Assembly: GCF_900116535.1 (NCBI RefSeq)
Contig: NZ_FPAU01000001.1
Coordinates: forward strand, 1,041,218-1,105,217
Reading direction: 5' to 3'
From: Kosakonia arachidis
GTDB lineage: Bacteria > Pseudomonadota > Gammaproteobacteria > Enterobacterales > Enterobacteriaceae
DNA: 64,000 nucleotides
Shown here piece after piece: positions 27,274 to 37,726 of this stretch. A model generated the notes under the pieces. The model was not told where the DNA came from, ran no database searches, and saw only the letters and a program-made list of their open reading frames with translations. The translations under genes and the position numbers were made by a program. The number at the start of each line of letters is the position of its first letter. The first letter of the stretch is position 1.

Positions 27274-28131
27274 ATGGCAGAGAAAAATATCGTTTTTACC
27301 GGTAACGCAACGCTACTCTCGATCGGCCAGGGCACCTGGTATATGGGCGAAAATTCACGTACGCGGCCAAAAGAAGTGGATGCGCTCCGGGCAGGCATTG
27401 ATCTAGGGCTGACGCTGATTGATACCGCTGAAATGTACGCGGAAGGTGGTGCTGAAGAGGTTGTCGGCGAAGCATTACAGGGCGGTTTGCGCGATAAGGT
27501 GTTTCTGGTTTCAAAAGTCTATCCGTGGAATGCTGCCGGCAAAAAAGCGATCGCAGCCTGTGAAGCGAGCTTACGTCGCCTGAAAACCGACGCACTCGAT
27601 CTCTATCTGCTGCACTGGCGCGGCAACTACTCTCTTGGCGAAACGGTCGAGGTGATGGAAACGTTGATGCAGCAGGGCAAAATCCGCCGCTGGGGCGTCT
27701 CCAACCTCGATTACAGCGATATGCAGGAACTTTCCCGCATCAGCGGCGGTAAGACTTGTGCTACCGATCAGGTGCTGTACCACCTTGGCTCCCGTGGCAT
27801 TGAATTCGATTTACTGCCCTGGTGCCAGCGACAGGCGATGCCTGTCATGGCGTATTGCCCGCTGGCGCAGGCCGGACGTCTGCGAGAGGGTTTACTGGAA
27901 AGTCGTGTGGTGCAGGATCTCGCCCATGCACATCACGCCAGCGCGGCGCAAATTCTGCTGGCCTGGGTCATCAGCCATAAGGGAGTGATGGCAATTCCCA
28001 AAGCGGCGAGCGTAGCGCACGTCGAGGAAAATGCGGCAGCATTGAAAATCGTACTCAGTGCGGATGATTTGGTGCGACTCGATAACGCGTTCCCGGCACC
28101 CAAACGTAAAACGCCGCTCGATGTTGTGTAA
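27274..28131 (+). CDS. yeaE: YeaE, aldo/keto reductase
   Basis: 285-residue aldo/keto reductase; E. coli YeaE reduces methylglyoxal to acetol with NADPH. The barrel shows the catalytic Asp/Tyr pair in LIDTAEMYAEG, the Lys in VFLVSKVYP and the His in LYLLHWRGN; the NADP-binding end reads MAIPKAASVAHVEENAAAL. GGGGAG lies before the ATG at 27274; an in-frame ATG at 27226 falls inside the mipA terminator. Convergent with yeaD. Confidence 0.93.
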   Translation: MAEKNIVFTGNATLLSIGQGTWYMGENSRTRPKEVDALRAGIDLGLTLIDTAEMYAEGGAEEVVGEALQGGLRDKVFLVSKVYPWNAAGKKAIAACEASLRRLKTDALDLYLLHWRGNYSLGETVEVMETLMQQGKIRRWGVSNLDYSDMQELSRISGGKTCATDQVLYHLGSRGIEFDLLPWCQRQAMPVMAYCPLAQAGRLREGLLESRVVQDLAHAHHASAAQILLAWVISHKGVMAIPKAASVAHVEENAAALKIVLSADDLVRLDNAFPAPKRKTPLDVV

Positions 28132-28143
28132 TAAGGCGTTTTA

Positions 28144-28165
28144 ACCCTCTCCTGTGGGAGAGGGT
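28144..28165. terminator. Hairpin between convergent yeaE and yeaD
   Basis: ACCCTCTCC and GGAGAGGGT pair perfectly over nine bases around TGTG. Such CCCTCTCC-type palindromes recur between convergent enterobacterial genes; there is no long T-run, so its terminator strength is unclear. Confidence 0.6.
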
Positions 28166-28175
28166 AGGCAGCGGA

Positions 28176-29060
28176 TCAGCGTTTAATCACGCGGATGTTC
28201 TGTGCAAGGCGGGACGGTTTTTCGGCGGTCGCTTTTTGCACGACGGTCGCATTGACCGATTCCACGCAGACAAAGGTTTTATAACCATCGTCTGGCATGT
28301 CGGCCATGCTGACGGAGAGCGCCGGACCCGGGTTCCAGGCCACCACGTTGGCGTTATGGCTATGGGTCACTTCAATCGCACGGTTCAGCGCGGCATCATG
28401 AATTATGCTGCAACCTTCAGCGTTCAGATAGACGCGATCGGTACGATCCGGGAAGGTCTGTACGCCATCGGCCAGCACATCTTCTTTTGCGTCATTCACT
28501 TTATCGATAAAGCGATCGCCCAGGCCGCTCACTTTCACCGCGGCGATATCACCAACGTTGAAGTAGGTGTGCAGGGCTGAGGTAGTTTCAAACTCCCCGT
28601 GGGCTTCCAGCTCAATTTCACAGGTTGCGCCAAGTTTATAACGTGCATACAGGGTAAAATCGTGCGGCCAGAATTTGCGCGAGGCACCGCTGCTTTGCAG
28701 TTCAAAAGTCAGCACCACTCCGTTTGCATCTTCATTATGCGCTTTCAGCGTCCACGGCAGATTGCGTGCAAAACCATGTGCAGGCAGTCCTTCCTGTTTT
28801 GCGGGACCAAACCAGGGCCAGCACACCGGAATACCGCCACGGATTGCGATGCCATCTTTAAACGGGGTGTTGTCGCTCAGCCACAAAACCTCCTGCTCGC
28901 TTTGCGGTTTCCAGGAGAGCAGATGTGCACCCTGTAAGGTAAAGGCAGCTTTAACCTGCGGATGTTCAACGACTAACACATCCAGTTCGTCCATTTTACG
29001 GCGGGTAAGCGTTGGGGTAATTTTTTCGAGTACCGGAAGTGCAAAAATTTTTGTAATCAT
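28176..29060 (-). CDS. yeaD: YeaD, D-hexose-6-phosphate mutarotase
   Basis: 294-residue aldose-1-epimerase-like protein, identical in length to E. coli YeaD, interconverting anomers of glucose-6-phosphate. Recognisable are FALQ-type FTLQGAHLLSWKP, RGGIPVCWPWFGP, LPAHGFARNLPW (catalytic His) and FVCVESVNA (catalytic Glu). The ATG at 29060 is chosen by alignment; a longer frame to 29087 reaches into the gapA terminator. It lies directly downstream of gapA. Confidence 0.95.
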   Translation of the reverse strand: MITKIFALPVLEKITPTLTRRKMDELDVLVVEHPQVKAAFTLQGAHLLSWKPQSEQEVLWLSDNTPFKDGIAIRGGIPVCWPWFGPAKQEGLPAHGFARNLPWTLKAHNEDANGVVLTFELQSSGASRKFWPHDFTLYARYKLGATCEIELEAHGEFETTSALHTYFNVGDIAAVKVSGLGDRFIDKVNDAKEDVLADGVQTFPDRTDRVYLNAEGCSIIHDAALNRAIEVTHSHNANVVAWNPGPALSVSMADMPDDGYKTFVCVESVNATVVQKATAEKPSRLAQNIRVIKR

Positions 29061-29090
29061 TAACGCAATCCTCTGTCTTGAAAACAAAAA

Positions 29091-29114
29091 AAAGAGCGAC
29101 CGAAGTCGCTCTTT
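29091..29114 (-). terminator. gapA terminator
   Basis: AAAGAGCGAC and GTCGCTCTTT form a 10-base stem with a CGAA tetraloop (TTCG on the transcript), followed by T8 on the minus strand. Confidence 0.92.
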
Positions 29115-29136
29115 CAGATCATGTTCTCATCTCAAC

Positions 29137-30144
<1,008 letters not shown>

Positions 30145-30175
30145 CTATTTGTTAGTGAATAAAAGGTTGGCTGTA

Positions 30176-30203
30176 AAATTACAAAAACCGTACGCAGCGT
30201 CAA
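30176..30203 (-). promoter_or_regulatory. gapA P1-like promoter
   Basis: On the minus strand TTGACG and TAATTT are separated by 16 bases, about 45 bases upstream of the start codon. The arrangement looks the same as the E. coli gapA P1 promoter. A second TTGACA just upstream may belong to another start. Confidence 0.75.
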
Positions 30204-30475
30204 GCGGAATCGTGTCAATCATTGCGACAAATCAATCCTCCGCATAACCTTTGTTCGACTGACTCGCCTCACTCTTCCTTTGAGCATCCTCCCCACATGG
30301 AGGCGCCGCGTGGGATTTTAAAGGGCAGACAGGATAAAAATGTGAAACCTGTCACAATTACCTGGCTGCTTTATCGCAACTGCTAAGTTTAGAACAAAAG
30401 TTAGGACTCTAGTGTTAATGTTTTGTTAGAATCGTTGGAAAAAATGGTCTTACTTTTACCGCGAGATGTGAGCAT

Positions 30476-30889
30476 ATGCCGAAGAATTCCTCCGAAGACG
30501 ACCTGAAAAAAAATCTGACTGAAATGCAGTTTTATGTGACGCAAAATCACGGCACCGAACCCCCTTTCACCGGTCATCTGCTGCATAACAAACGTGATGG
30601 CGTTTACCATTGCCTGGTGTGCGATGCTGCGTTGTTCAACTCCCAAACGAAGTATGATTCTGGCTGTGGCTGGCCGAGTTTTTTCGAACCAGTGAGCGAA
30701 GACGCGATCCGCTACATCAATGACTATTCCCACGGCATGCAGCGCATAGAAATTCGCTGCGGGAAATGTGATGCGCACCTGGGCCATGTCTTCCCGGATG
30801 GCCCACAGCCGACCGGGGAGCGTTATTGCGTGAACTCCGCCTCGCTGAGTTTCACGGATGATGAAGACGGTACCCAGACTCTTGGTTGA
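30476..30889 (+). CDS. msrB: MsrB, peptide methionine-(R)-S-oxide reductase
   Basis: 137-residue SelR-domain enzyme that repairs R-methionine sulfoxide in proteins using thioredoxin. Two CxxC zinc sites are present (HCLVCDA and CGKCDA), with the substrate loop [10 protein letters not shown] and the catalytic Cys in [11 protein letters not shown]. Length equals the E. coli protein. Divergent from gapA with a 343-base control region that also contains a GACAGG/CCTGTC hairpin at about 30327-30352. Confidence 0.96.
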   Translation: MPKNSSEDDLKKNLTEMQFYVTQNHGTEPPFTGHLLHNKRDGVYHCLVCDAALFNSQTKYDSGCGWPSFFEPVSEDAIRYINDYSHGMQRIEIRCGKCDAHLGHVFPDGPQPTGERYCVNSASLSFTDDEDGTQTLG

Positions 30890-30927
30890 AAAATCGATTC
30901 AGCTATTATTCCACGGAGATAACTAAT

Positions 30928-31203
30928 ATGGATCTCGAACAAATTGTTAACAGTATGACGCCGGAGATCTACCAGCGACTGGCGACGGCTGTTGAATTAG
31001 GCAAGTGGCCAGACGGCGTGGCGTTGACGTCGGAGCAAAAAGAGAACAGCCTGCAACTGGTGATGTTATGGCAGGCGCGCAACAATACGCAGGCGCAGCA
31101 CATGACCATCGACACCAATGGGCAAATGGTGATGAAAAGTAAGCAGCAGTTGAAAGAGGATTTCGGCATTGCGCCGAAGCCGATAGCGACGTTTAAGTCA
31201 TAA
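30928..31203 (+). CDS. yeaC: YeaC, DUF1315 protein
   Basis: 91-residue cytoplasmic protein of unknown function, collinear with E. coli YeaC: MDLEQIVNSMTPEIYQRLATAVE, WPDGVALTSEQKENSLQLVMLWQARN and QQLKEDFGIAPKP. The ATG at 30928 follows CGGAGATAAC; an in-frame ATG at 30886 overlaps msrB. It lies 38 bases after msrB and is probably co-transcribed with it. Confidence 0.92.
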   Translation: MDLEQIVNSMTPEIYQRLATAVELGKWPDGVALTSEQKENSLQLVMLWQARNNTQAQHMTIDTNGQMVMKSKQQLKEDFGIAPKPIATFKS

Positions 31204-31215
31204 GCGGCGCACGAT

Positions 31216-31285
31216 GCCGGAGGGCTGCTTTGCCTTATCTGGCCTGTAAAACCGTAAGCCGGACAGGTAATAGCTGCCGTCCGGC
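31216..31285. repeat. REP pair (BIME-like)
   Basis: Two REP-like palindromes in the yeaC-pncA convergent gap: 31216-31243 starts GCCGGAGGGC and ends CTTATCTGGC; 31258-31285 starts GCCGGACAGG and ends GCCGTCCGGC. Such pairs lie in 3' intergenic gaps, where they affect mRNA decay and gyrase binding. Confidence 0.7.
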
Positions 31286-31291
31286 TATGCC

Positions 31292-31933
31292 TCAGGCGTG
31301 TGTTTCCTGCCAGTCCGCCACTGTATAGAGCGTGGCGCCTTCTACCGCCATCTCCATAAATGCCTGCGTACTGTCTTGCGGCTGGATATTGACGCCCCGG
31401 CAGCCATCGGTGATCACGCTGACGTCGTAGCCCAGCCGCAACGCATCCAGCACGCTGAATTTGACGCAGTAGTCGGTAGCCAGCCCCATCACGATTAATT
31501 CGCGAATACCGTGCTGTTGCAGCCAGCCGTGCAGCGCCGTAGCTTTACGATGATCGTTATCGAAAAACGCGCTGTAACTGTCGATCTTCGGATCTTCACC
31601 TTTGCGGAACACTTCATCAATTGCCTGCTGATCCAGCAGCGGGTGCAGCGCCGCGCCCTCACTGTTCTGCACGCAGTGATCCGGCCAGAATGTTTGCGCT
31701 AAGCCGTCCAGCTCGCCGGTACTGAATGGCGCAACCCCGTGCTGGCTGGCAAAGCTGCCGTGATTAGCGGGGTGCCAGTCCTGGCTTGCCAGTACCGCAT
31801 CGCCGCGTGATTTGCACCAGTCGATCAAGGTATTGGCGATATCCACCGTGCTGTCGCCTTCGGCCACGGCCAGGGCACCGCCAGCGCAAAAATCATTCTG
31901 GATATCGACCAACAGTAGAGCACGTTGCGTCAT
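31292..31933 (-). CDS. pncA: Nicotinamidase PncA
   Basis: 213-residue isochorismatase-fold amidase that converts nicotinamide to nicotinate in the NAD salvage cycle. The catalytic Asp is D10 in LLLVDIQNDFCAGG; metal ligands are in SQDWHPANHGSF; the nucleophile Cys is in VMGLATDYCVKFS. The ATG at 31933 gives the E. coli length; it starts 10 bases after the ansA stop, so the two form an operon. Confidence 0.96.
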   Translation of the reverse strand: MTQRALLLVDIQNDFCAGGALAVAEGDSTVDIANTLIDWCKSRGDAVLASQDWHPANHGSFASQHGVAPFSTGELDGLAQTFWPDHCVQNSEGAALHPLLDQQAIDEVFRKGEDPKIDSYSAFFDNDHRKATALHGWLQQHGIRELIVMGLATDYCVKFSVLDALRLGYDVSVITDGCRGVNIQPQDSTQAFMEMAVEGATLYTVADWQETHA

Positions 31934-31943
31934 ACAAACTTCC

Positions 31944-32960
31944 TCACTCATCCGGTGTCAGTTCACCGCGCAGATTTTGCATCATGGCGGTACGTATAGC
32001 GTCCGCATCAAGCTGTTGGCTCAGCAGGTAGTGCAGTTTGGTCAGTGTGGCTTCGACGGTCATATCCGCGCCGCCAATCACTCCGGCGTGGGCGAGAGCA
32101 TTACCGGTAGCGTATCCGCCCATATTGACCTTGCCGGACATGCACTGTGTCAGGTTAACCACTACGATGCCGCGCGCGCTGGCATCCTGCAAAGCTTTCA
32201 GGAACTCGCCGTTTTGCGGCGCATTTCCCACACCATAGGAACGCAGAATCAATGCTTTTACCGGCTGAAGCAGGAAGTTACGCACCACATCGGCGGAGAT
32301 CCCCGGATAAATCGTCACTACGCCAATCGGCTGCGGGATAATAGGATGTACGATCAACTCTCCCACCGTATGCGGTGCGGGTGGCGTATTGAGGCGACGA
32401 ATGTGAATACCGGCTTCCAGCAGAGGCGGCAGATTCGGCGAAGCGAAAGCATCAAAACCGTCCGCATGTGCTTTGGTGGTGCGGTTGCCGCGGTAGAGAC
32501 GATTGTTGAAGAACAGCGTCACTTCGTTAATCGGGAAATTTGCCGCCACATACAGCGCGTTCAGCAGATTAATTTGCCCGTCGGAACGAAGTTCGGCGAG
32601 GGGGATTTGTGACCCTGTCACAATGACTGGTTTACCAAGATTTTCAAGCATAAACGACAGTGCTGAGGCAGTGTACGCCATGGTATCGGTACCGTGCAGA
32701 ATGACAAAACCGTCGTACTTGTCGTAATGCGCTTTTACATCGTCAGCAATATGCTGCCAGTCTTCCGGCGTCATATCGGAAGAATCCATCAACGGGGCAT
32801 ATTCGTGAATGGTGAAATCCGGCATTTCCGGACGATGGAACTCCGGCATCAGCGCCAGTTGACGTTGTAGGTGGCCAGAGACCGGCACATAACCGTGTTC
32901 TGAGCGTTGCATACCGATGGTGCCGCCGGTGTAGGCAACGTAAATAGATTTCTTTTGCAT
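31944..32960 (-). CDS. ansA: L-asparaginase I AnsA
   Basis: 338-residue cytoplasmic type I asparaginase. The first catalytic Thr is in VAYTGGTIGM and the second in the FVILHGTDTMAYTASAL block; there is no signal peptide, distinguishing it from periplasmic AnsB. Same length as E. coli AnsA. First gene of the ansA-pncA pair. Confidence 0.96.
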   Translation of the reverse strand: MQKKSIYVAYTGGTIGMQRSEHGYVPVSGHLQRQLALMPEFHRPEMPDFTIHEYAPLMDSSDMTPEDWQHIADDVKAHYDKYDGFVILHGTDTMAYTASALSFMLENLGKPVIVTGSQIPLAELRSDGQINLLNALYVAANFPINEVTLFFNNRLYRGNRTTKAHADGFDAFASPNLPPLLEAGIHIRRLNTPPAPHTVGELIVHPIIPQPIGVVTIYPGISADVVRNFLLQPVKALILRSYGVGNAPQNGEFLKALQDASARGIVVVNLTQCMSGKVNMGGYATGNALAHAGVIGGADMTVEATLTKLHYLLSQQLDADAIRTAMMQNLRGELTPDE

Positions 32961-32981
32961 GGTTTCGTTCTTGCCGCATCT

Positions 32982-33007
32982 AAAAAAATCCCCTCCGGTA
33001 GAGGGGA
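32982..33007 (-). terminator. sppA terminator
   Basis: TCCCCTC pairs with GAGGGGA around CGGTA, followed by T7 on the minus strand, 15 bases after the sppA stop. Confidence 0.88.
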
Positions 33008-33021
33008 CGTGTGAGCTGAGT

Positions 33022-34875
33022 TTAGCGGATATTGGCGCAGTTCAGACAGAGTGCGTAACGATTTTGTGGATCGTTAAACACCGCCAGTTTGTCTGTTTCG
33101 GCTTTTACTTCCTGCGCAGCGCTGGCCAGCGGCGCAGGCAGGTAAGCCTGCAACGCTTGCGGCAGCATCGCACGGACGGAGCCAGTCATGCTGTCCATTA
33201 TCCGATCAAAGAAGCCTGGTTCTTCTTCGTAGTAATCCACATGCCACTGCTTGAGTTTCGCCAGTTCTGCGGCTTTCGCCAGCGCATCGTCGAAATCGCC
33301 CAGCGCATCAACCAGACCGTTGTTTTTCGCATCCTGACCGGTCCAGACATGGCCCTGTGCAATCTTATCGATCTGCTCAGGCGTGCTGTTGCGTGACTGG
33401 GCGACCAGCGTGATAAAGCGCTTGTAGCCGTTATCAATGCTCAGTTGCATCATCTGCTGAACTTCGTCAGGCAGCGCTTTGGTCATACTGACATCCGCCA
33501 GAGGCGACGTGGCGACACCGTCGGTATGCACACCGATGGTATCGAGGCTGTTTTCCAGTGTATTGATCACGCCAAAAATACCAATCGAGCCGGTCAGTGT
33601 GCTGGCATTAGCGATGATGTAATTTGCCGGAGTCGAGATCCAGTAGCCGCCGGAGGCAGCCATGCCACCCATGGATACCACCACGGGTTTTCCGGCCGCT
33701 TTTGCTGCCGCCAGTTCAGAACGGATGATTTCAGAGGCGCTGACGCTGCCGCCAGGGCTGTTTACCCGCAGGACGATCGCTTTCACTTTTGGATCAAGAC
33801 GCGCATCGCGGATCTGTGCGGCCGTGGTGTCGCCACCGACATTCCCCGCCGTTTCTTCGCCATCCATGATAGCCCCGTTAGCGAAGATCACAGCGATGGT
33901 ACCGCCAGCATCGCTCGGTTTCTTCGTCTGATAGTCATACATGCTGACGGCGCGGAAGTCTTTATCTTCACTGCTCCAGCCAAACTGTTTGGTCATCGCT
34001 TTTTCGGCGTCGGTAGCGGAACCCAGCTCATCCACCAGCTTGTTGTCGAGCGCGTATTTTGCCGTGTCACCATCGACTTTGCGCAGACCGTCCAGCATAG
34101 CCTGCGCGCCAGGGAAGACCTGCTGTGCCGTGATCTGGCGGTTTGCTGCGACTGTATTAAGGTAGTTTTGCCACAGCTGGTTGATCCAGCGGCCGTCCGC
34201 TTCGCGTGCGGCAGGAGACATATCGTCACGAATAAACGGTTCAACAGCAGATTTGTACGTGCCGACGCGGAACACGTGCGTGGTGACTTTCAGTTTATCC
34301 AGCAGCGTCTTGTAGTAGAGGCCATTGGTGGCGAAACCGTGCAGATCCACTACGCCCTGCGGCGACAGCCAGATCTTATTGGCGAAGCTGGCAAGGTAAT
34401 ACTGGCCCTGGCTGTAGTTATCACCAATCGCGTAAACCGGTTTACCGCTGTCACGGAATTCGCGCAGCGCTTTACCGATATACTGCATTGATGGTTGATC
34501 GGCTCCGGCGAAGTTTTTTAGATCCATCACAATACCGGTGATATTGCGATCGTGCTGCGCCTGGCGAATGGTCTCAACGATATCGAACAGCGAATTCTCC
34601 TGCAGGCGATCGGAACTGGCGCCAAAGAGCTGCCGGCCCAATGCGCCCAGACGTCCGCTGGTTGACGTTTTATCAACCACCACGCCAGTGATATCCAGCA
34701 GTAATGCGCCGCGATTGCTGTGCTCGGTTTTGCTGTCGCTTACCTGCATCCAGATCCCGACACCCACCAGGACCAGCAGGATAAAGAACAAGTTCAACAC
34801 CAGATTGCGGATAAGATTCAGCAATCGCCAGCTCCATCGAAAAAAACCGGCAATAAAACGCCAAAGTGTTCGCAT
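33022..34875 (-). CDS. sppA: Signal peptide peptidase SppA (protease IV)
   Basis: 617-residue inner-membrane serine protease that degrades cleaved signal peptides. An N-terminal anchor ([19 protein letters not shown]) is followed by tandem SppA repeats; the catalytic dyad is split between them as in E. coli, with the Lys in [12 protein letters not shown] and the Ser in [12 protein letters not shown]. The C-terminus LCLNCANIR contains two Cys. It lies upstream of ansA but is separated from it by a terminator; divergent from ydjA. Confidence 0.96.
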   Translation of the reverse strand: MRTLWRFIAGFFRWSWRLLNLIRNLVLNLFFILLVLVGVGIWMQVSDSKTEHSNRGALLLDITGVVVDKTSTSGRLGALGRQLFGASSDRLQENSLFDIVETIRQAQHDRNITGIVMDLKNFAGADQPSMQYIGKALREFRDSGKPVYAIGDNYSQGQYYLASFANKIWLSPQGVVDLHGFATNGLYYKTLLDKLKVTTHVFRVGTYKSAVEPFIRDDMSPAAREADGRWINQLWQNYLNTVAANRQITAQQVFPGAQAMLDGLRKVDGDTAKYALDNKLVDELGSATDAEKAMTKQFGWSSEDKDFRAVSMYDYQTKKPSDAGGTIAVIFANGAIMDGEETAGNVGGDTTAAQIRDARLDPKVKAIVLRVNSPGGSVSASEIIRSELAAAKAAGKPVVVSMGGMAASGGYWISTPANYIIANASTLTGSIGIFGVINTLENSLDTIGVHTDGVATSPLADVSMTKALPDEVQQMMQLSIDNGYKRFITLVAQSRNSTPEQIDKIAQGHVWTGQDAKNNGLVDALGDFDDALAKAAELAKLKQWHVDYYEEEPGFFDRIMDSMTGSVRAMLPQALQAYLPAPLASAAQEVKAETDKLAVFNDPQNRYALCLNCANIR

Positions 34876-35037
34876 GTATTCTCCCTGGTTTGTTTAGGCC
34901 ACCGCTGCCCGGGCGGCGAAGTGTGGTTATCCTAATTACCCCGCAGCCTCTTGTCAGCAGGAATCGGCTGCGGTGCTGTAACAAATTCTACGTCCGTGTT
35001 AATTTTAAGAAAAAATTTCAATACAGGAGTTTAACTA

Positions 35038-35589
35038 ATGGATGCACTCGAACTACTCGTCAACCGTCGTAGCGCGTCACGCCTGGCGGAACCGGCACCA
35101 GCCGGTGAACAACTGGATAACATTCTGCGTGCCGGTATGCGCGCGCCCGATCACGGTACGCTGCAACCGTGGCACTTTTTCGTTATCGACGGCGAAGGGC
35201 GCGAACGTTTAGGTAAGGTGCTGGAGCAGGGCGCGATTGCGGCGGGCCAGGATGAGAAGGGTATTGAGAAAGCGCGCACTTCGCCGCTACGCGCGCCGCT
35301 GATTATCACTGTGGTTGCTAAATGTGAAATGGATCATAAAGTGCCGCAGTGGGAACAACTGCTTTCTGCTGGCTGCGCAGTGATGGCGATGCAGATGGCG
35401 GCGCTGGCGCAGGGGTTCAATGGTATCTGGCGTACCGGCCCGCTCACTGACAGCCCGCAGGTACGCGAGGCGTTCGCCTGCCGCGAGCAGGACAAAATCG
35501 TCGGATTTCTGTATCTCGGTACACCGCAACTGAAAGCCTCCACCACCGTTGCTGTTCCGGATATGACTCCGTTCGTAACGCATTTTTAA
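35038..35589 (+). CDS. ydjA: YdjA nitroreductase-family protein
   Basis: 183-residue minimal FMN-dependent nitroreductase, the same length as E. coli YdjA. FMN-binding stretches are [31 protein letters not shown] and [13 protein letters not shown]. The physiological substrate is not known. ACAGGAG precedes the ATG. The promoter must lie in the 160 bases shared with divergent sppA. Confidence 0.94.
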   Translation: MDALELLVNRRSASRLAEPAPAGEQLDNILRAGMRAPDHGTLQPWHFFVIDGEGRERLGKVLEQGAIAAGQDEKGIEKARTSPLRAPLIITVVAKCEMDHKVPQWEQLLSAGCAVMAMQMAALAQGFNGIWRTGPLTDSPQVREAFACREQDKIVGFLYLGTPQLKASTTVAVPDMTPFVTHF

Positions 35590-35610
35590 TCACCGCATCT
35601 CTTTTCGCAG

Positions 35611-35637
35611 GCCGGATAAGCGTTAGCGCCATCCGCC
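35611..35637. repeat. REP-like palindrome
   Basis: GCCGGATAAGCG ... GCGCCATCCGCC in the gap between the convergent ydjA and acid phosphatase genes matches the REP pattern. Confidence 0.65.
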
Positions 35638-35653
35638 CTGCTTTATTAATTCG

Positions 35654-36400
35654 TTACTTATTCTTCGCGCCAAACTCCTCTTTGGCTTTCTGCAATTGCT
35701 GCTGGAATGCCGGGCTGGTGTGCAGCGTGGCAACAATGGCAGACCCGACGATCCGCGCGGCATCAACATCACTTTGCCAGTGGTAGCCGCAGATCACCCG
35801 GCTTTGCCCCAGTTCGTATCCGCGTTTGAGGATCTGATCCTGACGCTGCGGGTTAATTTCTGCGAGCACCAATGCGGTTGCCCAGCCAATTGAGGTGTGT
35901 CCAGAAGGATAAGAGCCGTTTTTCGACAATTCATCTTGCTCTTTGGTATTACAAGTCGGCACACCATAGAGGGCAAACGGGCGGATGCGCATGTACTTCT
36001 GTTTGGCACCGCGCGTCGCCAGATCGCCCGCATCCTCAATCATATTGGTCAGGAGCTTATGTAATTGCGGGGAATCTTTTTCAGTAATTGCTGAACCGAA
36101 TGCCGTCGAGAAGGCGTTGGCGACGCCGCCGCTGCTCAGGTTGGCGTCAACCGCCGCCTGTTTGCCGCGTTCAGTGTTGCGCAGCAGGCGGCCTTGTTCA
36201 TACATCGCCTGATCGTTGAGAAAGGCAATGCTGCCCACTTCCGGCGGTGGCGGCAGCAGCGCCAGGCTGTCAATCGCCTGCGTATTTTTCAGGTAATAGA
36301 GGTCTGGTTTGGTGGTGGCATCGTTGCCCGCAGGGACAAGCGCAAAGGTATTAACAGAGAATAAACTGGCAATGCAGAGGGTAACTAAACGTCTTTTCAT
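35654..36400 (-). CDS. Class A non-specific acid phosphatase (PhoC/PhoN type)
   Basis: 248-residue periplasmic phosphatase of the PAP2 superfamily. After a signal peptide (about 20 residues, [20 protein letters not shown]) come the class A repeats [19 protein letters not shown], then the signature K-x6-RP (KQKYMRIRP), PSGHTS and [17 protein letters not shown]. It dephosphorylates organic phosphoesters outside the cytoplasm. In E. coli ydjA is followed directly by selD, so this gene is an insertion in the locus; Klebsiella- and Enterobacter-like bacteria commonly carry such enzymes. Distinguishing phoC from phoN by name is not possible here. Confidence 0.92.
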   Translation of the reverse strand: MKRRLVTLCIASLFSVNTFALVPAGNDATTKPDLYYLKNTQAIDSLALLPPPPEVGSIAFLNDQAMYEQGRLLRNTERGKQAAVDANLSSGGVANAFSTAFGSAITEKDSPQLHKLLTNMIEDAGDLATRGAKQKYMRIRPFALYGVPTCNTKEQDELSKNGSYPSGHTSIGWATALVLAEINPQRQDQILKRGYELGQSRVICGYHWQSDVDAARIVGSAIVATLHTSPAFQQQLQKAKEEFGAKNK

Positions 36401-36679
36401 TTTCGATTCCTTTAATTATCAATGACATCCTCAGGTGAAAAGATAAGTAATATTTCTGTCATATAACAGTAATAAATAAACTCACGGCTTAAAAAATTGC
36501 TCTGCATCGCAAAATGGCCGATGTATTGAGTTCAGTGATGTTATGTGGCGACATACTCAGCAGCGAAATAGTGTTATTCGTTCGCTTAATGAGCAATAGC
36601 GCGTGAATTCAGACACGCAGACTTACCACCATGTCGTTTGAGCGCTACCATAGCGGGATTGCAATGACAGGAGATGTCC

Positions 36680-37723
36680 ATGAGCGAGCAAGCCATTCGT
36701 TTAACGCAATACAGCCACGGAGCCGGTTGCGGTTGTAAAATTTCCCCCAAAGTGCTGGATACCATTCTGCACAGCGAGCAGGCGAAGTTTCTCGACCCCA
36801 ATCTGCTGGTCGGTAATGAAACGCGCGACGACGCCGCGGTTTACGATCTCGGTAACGGCACTTGCATTATCAGTACCACCGATTTTTTCATGCCTATCGT
36901 CGATAACCCGTTCGATTTTGGCCGCATTGCGGCAACCAACGCCATCAGCGATGTCTTCGCGATGGGGGGAAAACCGATCATGGCGATTGCCATCCTCGGC
37001 TGGCCACTCGATAAACTGCCGCCGGAAATTGCCCGTGAAGTGATCGACGGAGGGCGTTTTGCCTGCCGGGAGGCGGGTATTGCGTTGGCAGGTGGCCACT
37101 CTATCGATGCGCCGGAGCCGATTTTTGGTCTTGCCGTTACCGGCGTAGTGCCGACAGAACGAGTGAAGAAAAACAGTACTGCACAGGCTGGTTGCAAACT
37201 GTTCCTTACTAAACCGCTGGGCATTGGCGTATTAACCACCGCCGAGAAAAAATCCCTGCTCAGGCCGGAGCATGTGGGGCTGGCAACAGAAGTGATGTGC
37301 CGGATGAATATTGCAGGTGCAGCCTTTGCGAATATAGAGGGCGTGCAAGCGATGACCGATGTTACCGGCTTTGGTCTGCTTGGACATTTGAGCGAGATGT
37401 GCCAGGGTGCTGGCGTCCAGGCACAGGTGAATTATCAGGCTGTGCCGAAACTGCCAGGTGTCGAAGAGTATATTGCCAAAGGCGCCGTGCCCGGTGGTAC
37501 GCAGCGTAATTTCGCCAGCTATGGTCATCTGATGGGCGAAATGTCTCCGTCTGTGCGCGATCTGTTGTGCGATCCGCAAACATCCGGTGGCCTGCTGCTT
37601 GCTGTGTCGCCGGAAGCAGAAAACGAAGTAAAAGCCACGGCTGCAGAGTATGGCATTGACCTGAGCGCCATTGGCGAGCTGGTCAGTGCTCGCGGCGGTC
37701 GTCCAATGATCGAGATACGTTAA
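36680..37723 (+). CDS. selD: Selenophosphate synthetase SelD
   Basis: 347-residue PurM-fold enzyme that makes selenophosphate for selenocysteine and selenouridine synthesis. The active-site loop [10 protein letters not shown] contains Cys17 (not selenocysteine), Lys20 and the Gly-rich segment; [18 protein letters not shown] and [14 protein letters not shown] are further ATP/metal sites. AGGAG lies six bases before the ATG at 36680 and abuts an earlier in-frame ATG at 36674, so the former is the start and matches E. coli. It is followed three bases later by topB. Confidence 0.96.
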   Translation: MSEQAIRLTQYSHGAGCGCKISPKVLDTILHSEQAKFLDPNLLVGNETRDDAAVYDLGNGTCIISTTDFFMPIVDNPFDFGRIAATNAISDVFAMGGKPIMAIAILGWPLDKLPPEIAREVIDGGRFACREAGIALAGGHSIDAPEPIFGLAVTGVVPTERVKKNSTAQAGCKLFLTKPLGIGVLTTAEKKSLLRPEHVGLATEVMCRMNIAGAAFANIEGVQAMTDVTGFGLLGHLSEMCQGAGVQAQVNYQAVPKLPGVEEYIAKGAVPGGTQRNFASYGHLMGEMSPSVRDLLCDPQTSGGLLLAVSPEAENEVKATAAEYGIDLSAIGELVSARGGRPMIEIR

Positions 37724-37726
37724 TTC

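Noticed and set aside
33445-34491. 348-codon plus-strand frame
   Set aside because: Antisense shadow of sppA; composition is low-complexity Arg/His/Gln-rich and no family is apparent.
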